Shown: piece after piece, positions 1 through 7,039 of the stretch
Numbering within the stretch: position 1 is the first letter of the stretch
Layout of the letters: every line of letters starts with the position of its first letter
Assembly (NCBI GenBank): GCA_023443985.1
Contig: JAEZSJ010000408.1
Span: forward strand, 1-9,407
DNA length: 9,407 nt
Direction of reading: 5' to 3'
Source: Verrucomicrobiota bacterium
GTDB taxonomy: Bacteria; Verrucomicrobiota; Verrucomicrobiia; Opitutales; Opitutaceae
The notes under the pieces: model-generated
The model's database searches: none
Told to the model about the DNA's origin: nothing
The model's input: only the letters and a program-made list of their open reading frames with translations
Translations under genes and position numbers: made by a program

Positions 1-3000
1 CTCCGGCGCCGCCGCCTCGCCCGGGGCGACATGCACGCCGGCCGGATCGGCCGGCAGCCATCTCGCCAACACCGCCCCCAACTCGACAGGCTCCACGGGC
101 TTCGTAACCACGTCGTTCATACCGGCCGCGAGGCATTCCTCGTGGTCGCGGGCCAACGCATGGGCGGTCATCGCGATCACGGGGATCGCATGGTCGAGAA
201 CCGGCGAGTCCGGGGCGCGGATCAGTCTGGTCGCGGCAAGACCGTCCAGCACCGGCATCTGCACATCCATCAGCACCACGTCATAGGGCACGGACGTGAG
301 CTGGTCGACCGCCTCGCGGCCGTTGGCCACCGCATCCACGCTCGCGCCCATCTTCCGGAGGATGCCCGCGGCAACGAGCTGGTTGGTGACGTTGTCATCG
401 ACCAGCAGCAACCGCGCGTGGCGGGGCAGTCGGGGGAAGGCCGGCCGGCGCGGGGCCGCCCCGGCTGGGGCCGCGTGGCCGGTCACCACCGACGACAAGG
501 TGTCGAACAGCTCCGTATGCCGCACGGGTTTCGTGAGGCTCGCCGCGAAACCGGCGGCCTTGAGCTGGTGCGGCTCCTGCCGCATCGAGATCGAGGGCAT
601 CAGCACCAGCACCGGCGCAGGGAAACGCAGGTCGCCGCGGATCGAGGCACCCAAGGCGAAACCGTCGGTGCCGGGCATGTCCAGGTCGAGCAGCGCCAGA
701 CGGAAGGGGTCGCCGGCGGTCGCGGCCCGGGCGAGCAGGTCGAGCGCGGCGGCGGCATCCGCCGCTTCCTCCGGCCGGAGCCCCCAGGCGCCGAGCTGCA
801 CCCGCAGGATTTCGCGGTTGGTCGCGTTGTCGTCGACGATCAGCACCCGGACGCCCCGCAGGTCGGTCCGGCGCCGCAGCGGCGTCGGGGCGGTCCCCGC
901 GCCGCGGCCGAAGCAGGCGGTGAACCAGAACTCGGAGCCCACCTCCGGCGTGCTGTGCACGCCGATCTCGCCCCCCATGAGGCCGGCCAGCTGCTTGCAG
1001 ATCGCGAGCCCGAGCCCGGTGCCGCCGAACTTGCGCGTGGTCGAGGTGTCGACCTGGGAGAACTTCTCGAAGAGCAGGCCGAGCTTGTCCGCCGGGATGC
1101 CGATTCCGGTATCCTTGACCCGGACACGCAGCCGCACGGTCTGCGCCTCCTGGGCGACCAGCTCGATCCGCACGGACACCTCGCCCCGCTGGGTGAACTT
1201 GAGCGCGTTGCCGGCAAGGTTTGTGAGCACCTGCCGCAGCCGCCCGGGATCGCCGGAGAGCTGCAGCGGGACCTCGGGCGCGGGGGCACAGAGGAACTCC
1301 AGGCCCTTCTCCGCCGCCTTCACCGCCATGATCGCGGCGAAGTCGTCGAGCACCTCCCCGAGATCGAAGTCGAGCCGCTCGAGCTCCATCCGCCCGGCCT
1401 CGATCTTGGAGAAGTCGAGGATGTCGTTGATGAGCTGCAGGAGGATCTGCCCGCTGGCGCGCACCGTCTCCGCGTAGTGCCGCTGGGTGGCGTCGAGCTC
1501 GGTGTCGAGCAGCAGCCCGATCATGCCGATCACCCCGTTCATCGGGGTGCGGATCTCGTGGCTCATGTTCGCCAGGAACTCGCTCTTGGCGGCGCTGGCC
1601 TCCTCGGCCCGCCGGGTCGCCGCCGAGAGCTCGCGGTTGGCGGCGCGCACGGCCTCCTCCGCCGCCTTCCGCCGGGTCATGTCACGAGCTACCGCATACA
1701 CGCGCCGTCCCACCGGTTTCGAGCGCCATTCGATCCAGGCGTAGGAGCCGTCGCGCCGCCGGTAGCGGTTCTCGAAGCTCTTCACTTCGCCATCGCCGGC
1801 GAGCACCGCCATCGCGGCCAGGGTCAGCTCGAGGTCCTCCGGATGCACGAAATCGAGGAAGCAGCGGCCCTCGAGTTCCGCCACCGGGTGGCCGAGGACC
1901 CGTTCCCATTCCGGGTTGAGCCGAAGGAAATGGCCGTCGGTGTCCGCGATGCAGAGCAGATCGAGGCTGCTGGTGAAGTACTGGTCGAGTTCGGCCTGCT
2001 TGGCCTGCAGGAGCTCCTCCGCCTGCTTGCGGGCGGTGATGTCGACCAGGACGGTGAGGAGGAACTTGCGCCCCTGGCTGTTGATCACCTCGGCCGAGAA
2101 CATGCCGTGGAGGAACGAGCCGTCTTTGCGGCGCACCTTCAGCTCGAGGTCGGAGATCCGCTCCCGCCCCGCCCGGCGCGCGGCGAACTCGCGCGCCTCC
2201 GCCTCGGAGAACAGGCCCAGTTCGGAGGCGGTGCGCCCCAGCACCTCGTCCCGCGCGAAACCCAGTTCGGCGACGAAGGCGTCGTTCACATCGGTGAAAC
2301 GGCGGTCCGGCAGCGCAGCGATGGCCATCAGCGCCGGGTTGTTGCGGAACAGCCGCTCGAAACGCTGCTGCGCCTCCTGCTCCGCGGTGAGGTCCTTGCT
2401 CACCCCGAAGATGCACTCCGCCCCGTTCCACCGGCCGCGCCACACCCGGGACTCCACCGCGACCGCTGTGCCGTCCTTCGCGCGCAACGACAGCGGGCAG
2501 GAGTTCCGCCCGCCGCCGAGCATCGCCGCGAGGTTGCGCTCGGCCTCGGGGCGGTCTTCGGCGGCATGCAGGTCGAGCAGGTGCATCCGGCCGAGCTCCT
2601 CGGCCGAGTAGCCGAGCCGGGTCACGACCGCCGGATTCGTGAGCTGGATGCGCCCGTCCACCGTCGTCACAAACACGAGGTCCTCGATCGTCTCGAAGAA
2701 CGTGTGGAAGTTCTCCTCGCTGTCGCGCAGCGCGCTCTCGGCGCGTTGCTGCTCCGTGATGTCGGCCATGCCGCCGACCATGCGCTGCGGCTTGCCGTCG
2801 CCGTCCCGCCCGACCACGCGCCCACGGTCGAGCACCCAGCGGACCGTCCCGTCTCGATGCCGCATGCGATGCCGGCTCACGTACGGCGCGCCCGCCGCGA
2901 GCGCCGCCTGCACCGCCGCGAGCACGCGCCCGCGGTCCTCCTCGTGGATCTGCGCCACGAATTCCTCCAACGGATGCTCCAGGAACGAGTCGTCCAACCC

Positions 3001-5715
3001 CAGAATCTGGCACCAGCGGGCGTTGTGTTTGACACGCCCGCTCGGCACATCCCAGTCCCAGATGCCGTCGCCGGTGGCGTCCATCGCGTGCGCGAGGCGT
3101 TGCGCCAGCTCGTTGTGCGCCTCCTCCGCCCGTTTGCGCGCGGTGATGTCGCGGCTCACACCCAGCACCCCGATCAGGGCGCCATCGGGGCCCCAATACG
3201 GGGTCTTGAGGGTCTCCACAATTTTGCGTCGCCCGTCCGGATAGAGGAGCCACTCCTCGTTCTGTTGCGGCTGGCGCGCGGCGAGCATCTGTCCGTCTCG
3301 CGCCTCGAACGCGCTCGCGACCTCCGGCGGAAACAGCTCGCGATCCGTGCGCCCCACGATCGCGTCGCGCGGCCGGCCGGCGAACTCCGCAAACGGCGGA
3401 TTGCAGCCCAGGTAGCGGCCATCCGTGTCCTTGAAGAAGATGATGTCCGGGATCGAATCGAGCAGCGAGTTGACCAGGCCCGTCTGCCGCCGCAGTTCGG
3501 CTTCCGTGCGCTTGAGCTCGGTGATGTCCTCCTTGATGGCGACGAAGTGCGTCGGCCGCCCGTCCGGGCCGGTGACCGGCGAGATGACGATGTGTTCGAC
3601 GAAGAGTGCGCCGTTCTTCCGGCGGTTGGTGAATTCGCCCCGCCAAACCTTCCCCGCCTGGAGCGTCCGCCAGAGCTCCTCGTAATGCTCCGGCGGCGTG
3701 AGCCCCGATTTGAGCAGCCGCGGAGTCTGCCCGCGCACCTCCGCGAGCGTGTAGCCGGTCACCGCGGTGAAGCTCGGGTTCACGTATTCGATATTTCCGC
3801 TCAGATCGGTGATCACGATCGACGCGGGGCTCTGCTCGATCGCCAGGGTGAGCTTCCGGACCTCCGTCTCCGCACGCCGGCGCTCCGTGACGTCGACGAA
3901 CGACACCACGCCGCCGGTGACCTGACCGTCCTCGACCTGCGGGTAGGATGCATATTCCACCGGGAAGCTGCTCCCGTCCGCGCGCCAGAAGAACTCGTCC
4001 ACCACGTGCACGCCGCATCCCCGCTCGATCGCCTGGTGGATGCGGCACTCCTCCCGCGGAAGCGACCGGCCCTCCGGTGAGCTGTGGTGGATCAGGTCGT
4101 GCATGTTCCGCCCGAGCAGGGCCTCCTGGTCGCGATAACCGAGCAGCCGCACGCATGCCGGGTTCGCAAAGGTGCAGCGTCCGTCGCGATCGATCCCATA
4201 GATCGCCTCCCCGACCGAGTTGAGCAACAGGCGCACCTGGGACTCGCTGTGCCTCAGCGCCGCCACCGCCCGTTTCCTCTCCGTGATGTCAACGATGATC
4301 GCGTGCAGCAACGGCCTCTGGCCGAAACGAACCCGGCTGCTGGATACTTCGACCTCCCGCACCGTGCCGTCGGCCAGCCGATGCCGGGACTCGAAGCTGC
4401 TGCCTCGATCCACCGGGACGCACGCCATCGCCCTTTGCACGAAATCGAGGGGCATCGCACTCAGGTCGGTGATCCGCATCTTGCGGAGCCGTTCCGCCGG
4501 ATGGCCGTAGAAGGCCGCGGCGGCGTGGTTGGCCTCGATCACCGCGCCTCCGTCCGGATCGATCAGGAGCATCACCGTGGTGTTCTCGCTGAACTGGCGG
4601 CGGTAGGAGTCCTCGCTCTCCCGCAGTTCCTCGGTGAGTTCCCGAGCGATACGCTGCGCCTCGGCCCGGGTGCCGAGCAGACTGCGGAACAAGGCGAACA
4701 GAAGCACGCTGATCGCCGTGCCGCCGAGCGCCACTGCGCCGGCGGTCCGGTACGTCCCCACGACCGGGCCGCGGAGCTGGGTGAAGCGCAGCGACCAGCG
4801 CCGCCCGCCGAAGTCGATCGGCACCAGCCTGGTCCGGCCGTTCTTCCCCGCCTCCGCCAGCAGCGGCGGGTCGCTCACGTAGAGCAGCGTGTCGGGCGTC
4901 AGCTCGTCCGTGTCGAAAAGCTCGAGCACCGTGCGGTGGTCCGGCGACTGTCCATCCCAGCCGCCGAGGGTGCCGCGCATCAGGTCGGCCATCCGGTACG
5001 GGCTGTAGACCCAGCCGACCAGCTCCGCCCGGCGGCGGTCGACCGTCGCCGGCGCTCGCCCGTGACGATAGACGGGCGCATACATCAACGCGCCGGGTTG
5101 CACATCGCTGCCGGTCTCCTGCACCAGCACCACCCGCCCGGTGAGCGCAGCCACGTTCTCGTCGCAAGCTCGCTGCATCGCCCGGCGGCGGATCGGATCG
5201 GAGAACATGTCGAAGCCGAACGCCCGCAGGTTCCGCCCCGCGAAGGGCTCGAGGTAGACGATGGCCGAATACGCCTCGCGGTCGCCGACGGGCGTCACGC
5301 GATAGTCGGGAAATCCGTCTGCGCGCACCGCCTGCTCGTGCTCCGCGAGCTCCGCGGGGGCGATCCACCGCGCGAAGCCCACGCCTTGCACGCCGGGAAG
5401 ACCGGCCTCGAGCGACAGTCCCGCGGTGAACTCGCGCCACTGCTCGCGGCTCACGTCCCCGGTGGCGCGGAACAGGGCGACCCCGCTGTCCAGGAGGCGC
5501 GAACACGCCTCGAGCCGCGACTGGATGTTCAACCGGATCTCGTTGGCCGCAAACTCGAGGTCGCGCCGGTCATCCTCATCGTGTTTGCGCTGCACCCCGA
5601 CCGTCGCGAGCGCCGTCAACACCAGCCCCAATGCAAGCAGCACCCATGCGACCCAGTGCCCCGTCGTGCGGGGCGCCTCCGCTTCGGCTCCGGTCGATGA
5701 CGTGCCGGCCTTCAT
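1..5715 (-). CDS. Giant CHASE/multi-PAS hybrid sensor histidine kinase (3' end outside window)
   Basis: This inner-membrane sensor kinase should autophosphorylate on His and pass phosphate to its own receiver domains. I read 1,905 codons without a stop to the window edge. In order: short cytoplasmic N-terminus; TM1 about residues 22-40; extracytoplasmic CHASE domain about 57-310 (PGVQGVGFA at 107, FGFDMFSDP at 166, MYAPVY at 211); TM2 about 322-343; eight PAS domains at about 368-482, 490-616, 620-740, 747-863, 874-994, 1002-1117, 1119-1237 and 1245-1355, most ending in a D[IVL]T[AE]-type PAC motif; HisKA with NMSHEIRTPMNG and phospho-His 1386; HATPase with N box (N1503), G1 DTGIG at 1535 and G2 GTGLGLAI at 1565; REC1 (D1628, D1629, D1677, K1729); REC2 (D1773, D1774, D1817, T1850, K1872). 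All kinase motifs are intact. REC1 has Met1706 where a Thr/Ser is usual. ATG 5715 fits a normal pre-TM N-terminus; an in-frame ATG at 5916 is an alternative. Ligands are unknown. An Hpt domain could follow beyond the edge. Confidence 0.95.
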   Translation of the reverse strand, partial: MKAGTSSTGAEAEAPRTTGHWVAWVLLALGLVLTALATVGVQRKHDEDDRRDLEFAANEIRLNIQSRLEACSRLLDSGVALFRATGDVSREQWREFTAGLSLEAGLPGVQGVGFARWIAPAELAEHEQAVRADGFPDYRVTPVGDREAYSAIVYLEPFAGRNLRAFGFDMFSDPIRRRAMQRACDENVAALTGRVVLVQETGSDVQPGALMYAPVYRHGRAPATVDRRRAELVGWVYSPYRMADLMRGTLGGWDGQSPDHRTVLELFDTDELTPDTLLYVSDPPLLAEAGKNGRTRLVPIDFGGRRWSLRFTQLRGPVVGTYRTAGAVALGGTAISVLLFALFRSLLGTRAEAQRIARELTEELRESEDSYRRQFSENTTVMLLIDPDGGAVIEANHAAAAFYGHPAERLRKMRITDLSAMPLDFVQRAMACVPVDRGSSFESRHRLADGTVREVEVSSSRVRFGQRPLLHAIIVDITERKRAVAALRHSESQVRLLLNSVGEAIYGIDRDGRCTFANPACVRLLGYRDQEALLGRNMHDLIHHSSPEGRSLPREECRIHQAIERGCGVHVVDEFFWRADGSSFPVEYASYPQVEDGQVTGGVVSFVDVTERRRAETEVRKLTLAIEQSPASIVITDLSGNIEYVNPSFTAVTGYTLAEVRGQTPRLLKSGLTPPEHYEELWRTLQAGKVWRGEFTNRRKNGALFVEHIVISPVTGPDGRPTHFVAIKEDITELKRTEAELRRQTGLVNSLLDSIPDIIFFKDTDGRYLGCNPPFAEFAGRPRDAIVGRTDRELFPPEVASAFEARDGQMLAARQPQQNEEWLLYPDGRRKIVETLKTPYWGPDGALIGVLGVSRDITARKRAEEAHNELAQRLAHAMDATGDGIWDWDVPSGRVKHNARWCQILGLDDSFLEHPLEEFVAQIHEEDRGRVLAAVQAALAAGAPYVSRHRMRHRDGTVRWVLDRGRVVGRDGDGKPQRMVGGMADITEQQRAESALRDSEENFHTFFETIEDLVFVTTVDGRIQLTNPAVVTRLGYSAEELGRMHLLDLHAAEDRPEAERNLAAMLGGGRNSCPLSLRAKDGTAVAVESRVWRGRWNGAECIFGVSKDLTAEQEAQQRFERLFRNNPALMAIAALPDRRFTDVNDAFVAELGFARDEVLGRTASELGLFSEAEAREFAARRAGRERISDLELKVRRKDGSFLHGMFSAEVINSQGRKFLLTVLVDITARKQAEELLQAKQAELDQYFTSSLDLLCIADTDGHFLRLNPEWERVLGHPVAELEGRCFLDFVHPEDLELTLAAMAVLAGDGEVKSFENRYRRRDGSYAWIEWRSKPVGRRVYAVARDMTRRKAAEEAVRAANRELSAATRRAEEASAAKSEFLANMSHEIRTPMNGVIGMIGLLLDTELDATQRHYAETVRASGQILLQLINDILDFSKIEAGRMELERLDFDLGEVLDDFAAIMAVKAAEKGLEFLCAPAPEVPLQLSGDPGRLRQVLTNLAGNALKFTQRGEVSVRIELVAQEAQTVRLRVRVKDTGIGIPADKLGLLFEKFSQVDTSTTRKFGGTGLGLAICKQLAGLMGGEIGVHSTPEVGSEFWFTACFGRGAGTAPTPLRRRTDLRGVRVLIVDDNATNREILRVQLGAWGLRPEEAADAAAALDLLARAATAGDPFRLALLDLDMPGTDGFALGASIRGDLRFPAPVLVLMPSISMRQEPHQLKAAGFAASLTKPVRHTELFDTLSSVVTGHAAPAGAAPRRPAFPRLPRHARLLLVDDNVTNQLVAAGILRKMGASVDAVANGREAVDQLTSVPYDVVLMDVQMPVLDGLAATRLIRAPDSPVLDHAIPVIAMTAHALARDHEECLAAGMNDVVTKPVEPVELGAVLARWLPADPAGVHVAPGEAAAPE

Positions 5716-5801
5716 CACGGGAACTCGCCCCCGCCACCGACGACGGTCATCGGACTCCCGGCACGTGGCCAAACAGGAGCGACGGGATCCGCAACGCGCG
5801 G

Positions 5802-5830
5802 GGTGGTGGCAAGCAGGACAGGTGGTGGCA
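5802..5830. repeat. 10-bp direct repeat GGTGGTGGCA, two copies
   Basis: GGTGGTGGCA occurs at 5802-5811 and again at 5821-5830, 19 bp from start to start, or just under two helical turns. It lies 87-115 bp upstream of the kinase ATG at 5715. This is the arrangement of a possible binding site for a dimeric regulator, but the repeat is short and GC-rich, so chance is a real alternative. If the kinase starts at 5916 instead, the repeat is inside its coding sequence. Confidence 0.4.
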
Positions 5831-5855
5831 TGATGACCTCGGGCCGCCGCACGGG

Positions 5856-5867
5856 CCTTCCGGAAGG
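5856..5867. repeat. 12-bp perfect palindrome CCTTCCGGAAGG
   Basis: CCTTCCGGAAGG reads the same on both strands, with no mismatch and no spacer. It sits in the gap between the isomerase-like gene and the kinase gene, 141 bp upstream of the kinase ATG at 5715. Its AT content is higher than that of its surroundings. It could be an operator; no matching regulator family is recognised. Confidence 0.35.
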
Positions 5868-5880
5868 ATGCGCGGCGTTC

Positions 5881-5897
5881 AGGGCGCGGGGCGCCCT
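5881..5897 (-). other. Short GC-rich hairpin between isomerase-like gene and kinase
   Basis: AGGGCGC and GCGCCCT form a perfect 7-bp stem around a 3-nt GGG loop. It lies 83 bp downstream of the isomerase stop. On the minus strand the stem is followed by GAACGCC and not by a U-tract, so it does not meet the pattern of an intrinsic terminator. It could weakly pause transcription, protect an mRNA end, or be incidental in such GC-rich DNA. Confidence 0.35.
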
Positions 5898-5916
5898 CAC
5901 GGTCTATCGGCCACAT

Positions 5917-5924
5917 TCCCCTCC
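5917..5924 (-). promoter_or_regulatory. Candidate ribosome binding site for an alternative kinase start at 5916
   Basis: On the minus strand GGAGGGGA directly precedes an ATG at 5916-5914 that is in frame with the kinase, and no stop intervenes before 5715. The GGAGG core leaves only 3 nt before the ATG, closer than usual. The annotated ATG at 5715 has only a weak GGGGGCGAG-like stretch upstream. Using 5916 would add 67 Arg-rich residues before the kinase N-terminus. The site affects the start choice, but the composition of the extension argues against its being coding. Confidence 0.3.
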
Positions 5925-5979
5925 GCTTGACCCCGCCGCAGCCGCCCGCGCCATGCGCCGCCGCCCACGGCAGGCCCGG

Positions 5980-6846
5980 CTATCGGTCCCGTCGGCTCGC
6001 CCCCCGCGCCACCGTGCCGCGCGTGGCCCTGGCGGTGAGAGCGACCGCGTCGTGCAAGGGCAGTGCGTTCACCGCCTCGTCGAACGGCTCCGCCGTGACC
6101 GGGCCGTCGTAGCCGAGGTCGGCGAGCGCATGGATGAACCCGTCCAGGTCGAGCACCCCGGTGGTGCCGGGCAGCTTGCGGCTGGCGTCCTGTAGCTCGC
6201 CGCGGGCGAGGCCCAGCGGGGCGTCGTTCACATGAACATGCACCACCTGCTCCACTTGGAGCGCGGCGATCTCCGCGAGCGTTCCACCGGCACAATGCCA
6301 ATGCCAGCTGTCGAGCAGCACCCCACAGTTGCCTCCGATCGCGCGGCCCAGTTCGAGCGCGCCGGCCAGGGTGTGGACGAATGGGTACTTGTAGGCCCGC
6401 CGTGCCGTCTCCGACCCGACAAACTCCAGCCCCAGTCGGATGCCGTGGTCGGCCAACAGCCGCGCGACGGGCCGGAGCCGCGCCACATGGTGCTCGAAGT
6501 TGACGGCGTACCCCCGGGCATCGTCGCCGGGGACGATCCCCATGACGGCACGTCGTGCGCCCACCGACGCCGCGCTTCCGAGCAGCGGTGGCAGCGCCTT
6601 CAGTCGCGCCTGCCACTCGGACTCGTCCACCGAGCAGGGTGCAAACGGCAGGCACCACGCGCCGACGCGCAGGCCCCGACCGAGAAAGGCCTCGCGCACG
6701 CGCTGCGGCCCCTGTTGCGCCACCGCCGCATGCAGCGACTCGATCGCCGGATCAAATCCGCCGAAGCCGTGGCGCTCCGCCAACGCGAGCCCCTCCTCGA
6801 GCGACACCGCGAGGCCCAGGTGGGCGGGATTGAAGGAAGCGAACAT
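5980..6846 (-). CDS. Sugar phosphate isomerase/epimerase-like TIM-barrel protein
   Basis: The product is a 288-residue soluble protein of the xylose isomerase-like TIM-barrel (AP endonuclease 2) superfamily. Its members isomerise or epimerise sugars, keto-sugars, inosose or hydroxypyruvate with a divalent metal. The spacing of acidic and His residues fits a metal site: E141 in GLEFVG, D179 in LLDSWHWH, H182/H184, H205 in VVHVHVND, and E253 in VTAEPF. The region RKLPGTTGVLDLDGFIHAL (223-241) followed by YDGP (246-249) is typical of the C-terminal barrel strands. Length is normal for the family. ATG 6846 gives the conserved FNPAHLGL beginning but has no clear Shine-Dalgarno. An in-frame TTG at 6897, preceded by a G-run, would add 17 residues that look unconserved. 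The gene lies downstream of hisCB across a 193-bp gap and upstream of the kinase. Neither neighbour indicates the substrate, which I cannot name; IolE- or hydroxypyruvate-isomerase-like activities are possibilities only. Confidence 0.88.
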   Translation of the reverse strand: MFASFNPAHLGLAVSLEEGLALAERHGFGGFDPAIESLHAAVAQQGPQRVREAFLGRGLRVGAWCLPFAPCSVDESEWQARLKALPPLLGSAASVGARRAVMGIVPGDDARGYAVNFEHHVARLRPVARLLADHGIRLGLEFVGSETARRAYKYPFVHTLAGALELGRAIGGNCGVLLDSWHWHCAGGTLAEIAALQVEQVVHVHVNDAPLGLARGELQDASRKLPGTTGVLDLDGFIHALADLGYDGPVTAEPFDEAVNALPLHDAVALTARATRGTVARGASRRDR

Positions 6847-6914
6847 GGCGACGGAGGGACGGCGCGCGCAACATGCCGCCCGCCCCGCCCGCGTCAATGA
6901 CCCCCGCCGTGATT

Positions 6915-6943
6915 GCCGGAGCTCCCCGACGGCCCGCTCCGGC
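6915..6943. repeat. 8-bp inverted repeat upstream of the isomerase-like gene
   Basis: GCCGGAGC (6915-6922) and GCTCCGGC (6936-6943) are perfect inverted copies separated by 13 nt. The centre is about 80 bp upstream of the isomerase ATG at 6846. It could act as an operator or as a leader hairpin. There is no U-run after it on the minus strand. The 13-nt loop and high GC make a chance origin possible. Confidence 0.35.
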
Positions 6944-7016
6944 GGTTCCCTACTCGCCTTCGCCGCCCAGTGGCGGTCCGCGGGCGACGCACCCGCGTCG
7001 CGCCACCCGGAACCGA

Positions 7017-7036
7017 CGGCCGGTGCGGGCCGGCCG
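7017..7036 (-). terminator. GC-rich hairpin just after hisB, possible terminator
   Basis: CGGCCGG (7017-7023) and CCGGCCG (7030-7036) form a perfect all-GC 7-bp stem with a 6-nt loop, starting 3 nt beyond the hisB stop codon (7042-7040). The position, directly after the his pair and before a 193-bp gap, suits transcript termination or 3'-end protection. No U-tract follows on the minus strand (the next bases are TCGGTTCC), so it is not a canonical intrinsic terminator. Confidence 0.35.
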
Positions 7037-7039
7037 GCC

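Noticed and set aside
31..4080. A 1,349-codon open frame on the plus strand, with a further 538-codon frame in the same register at 4084-5700.
   Set aside because: It is exactly antisense and codon-aligned to the kinase gene. It is open because sense codons TTA, CTA and TCA are almost absent. The predicted protein is rich in Arg, His, Gly and Glu with no recognisable fold, while the minus strand gives intact kinase motifs.
1682..4156. An 824-codon open frame on the minus strand within the kinase region.
   Set aside because: It is in a different frame from the PAS/kinase reading, has an Ala/Gly/Arg-rich composition and no domain pattern. The kinase frame spans the same DNA with eight ordered PAS domains.
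4289..5506. A 405-codon open frame on the minus strand across the CHASE region.
   Set aside because: It is a GC-driven shadow of the kinase N-terminal half. The correct frame gives CHASE motifs and two membrane helices.
5715..5900. A 61-codon frame (GTG start) whose TGA overlaps the kinase ATG as TGATG, suggesting a coupled leader peptide.
   Set aside because: The overlap is suggestive, but the GTG lacks a ribosome binding site, the peptide has no recognisable feature, and open frames of this length are common in such DNA.
5716..5979. Possible sigma-70 promoter for the kinase: TTGCCA on the minus strand.
   Set aside because: No acceptable -10 hexamer lies 16-18 bp downstream, so I do not annotate a promoter.
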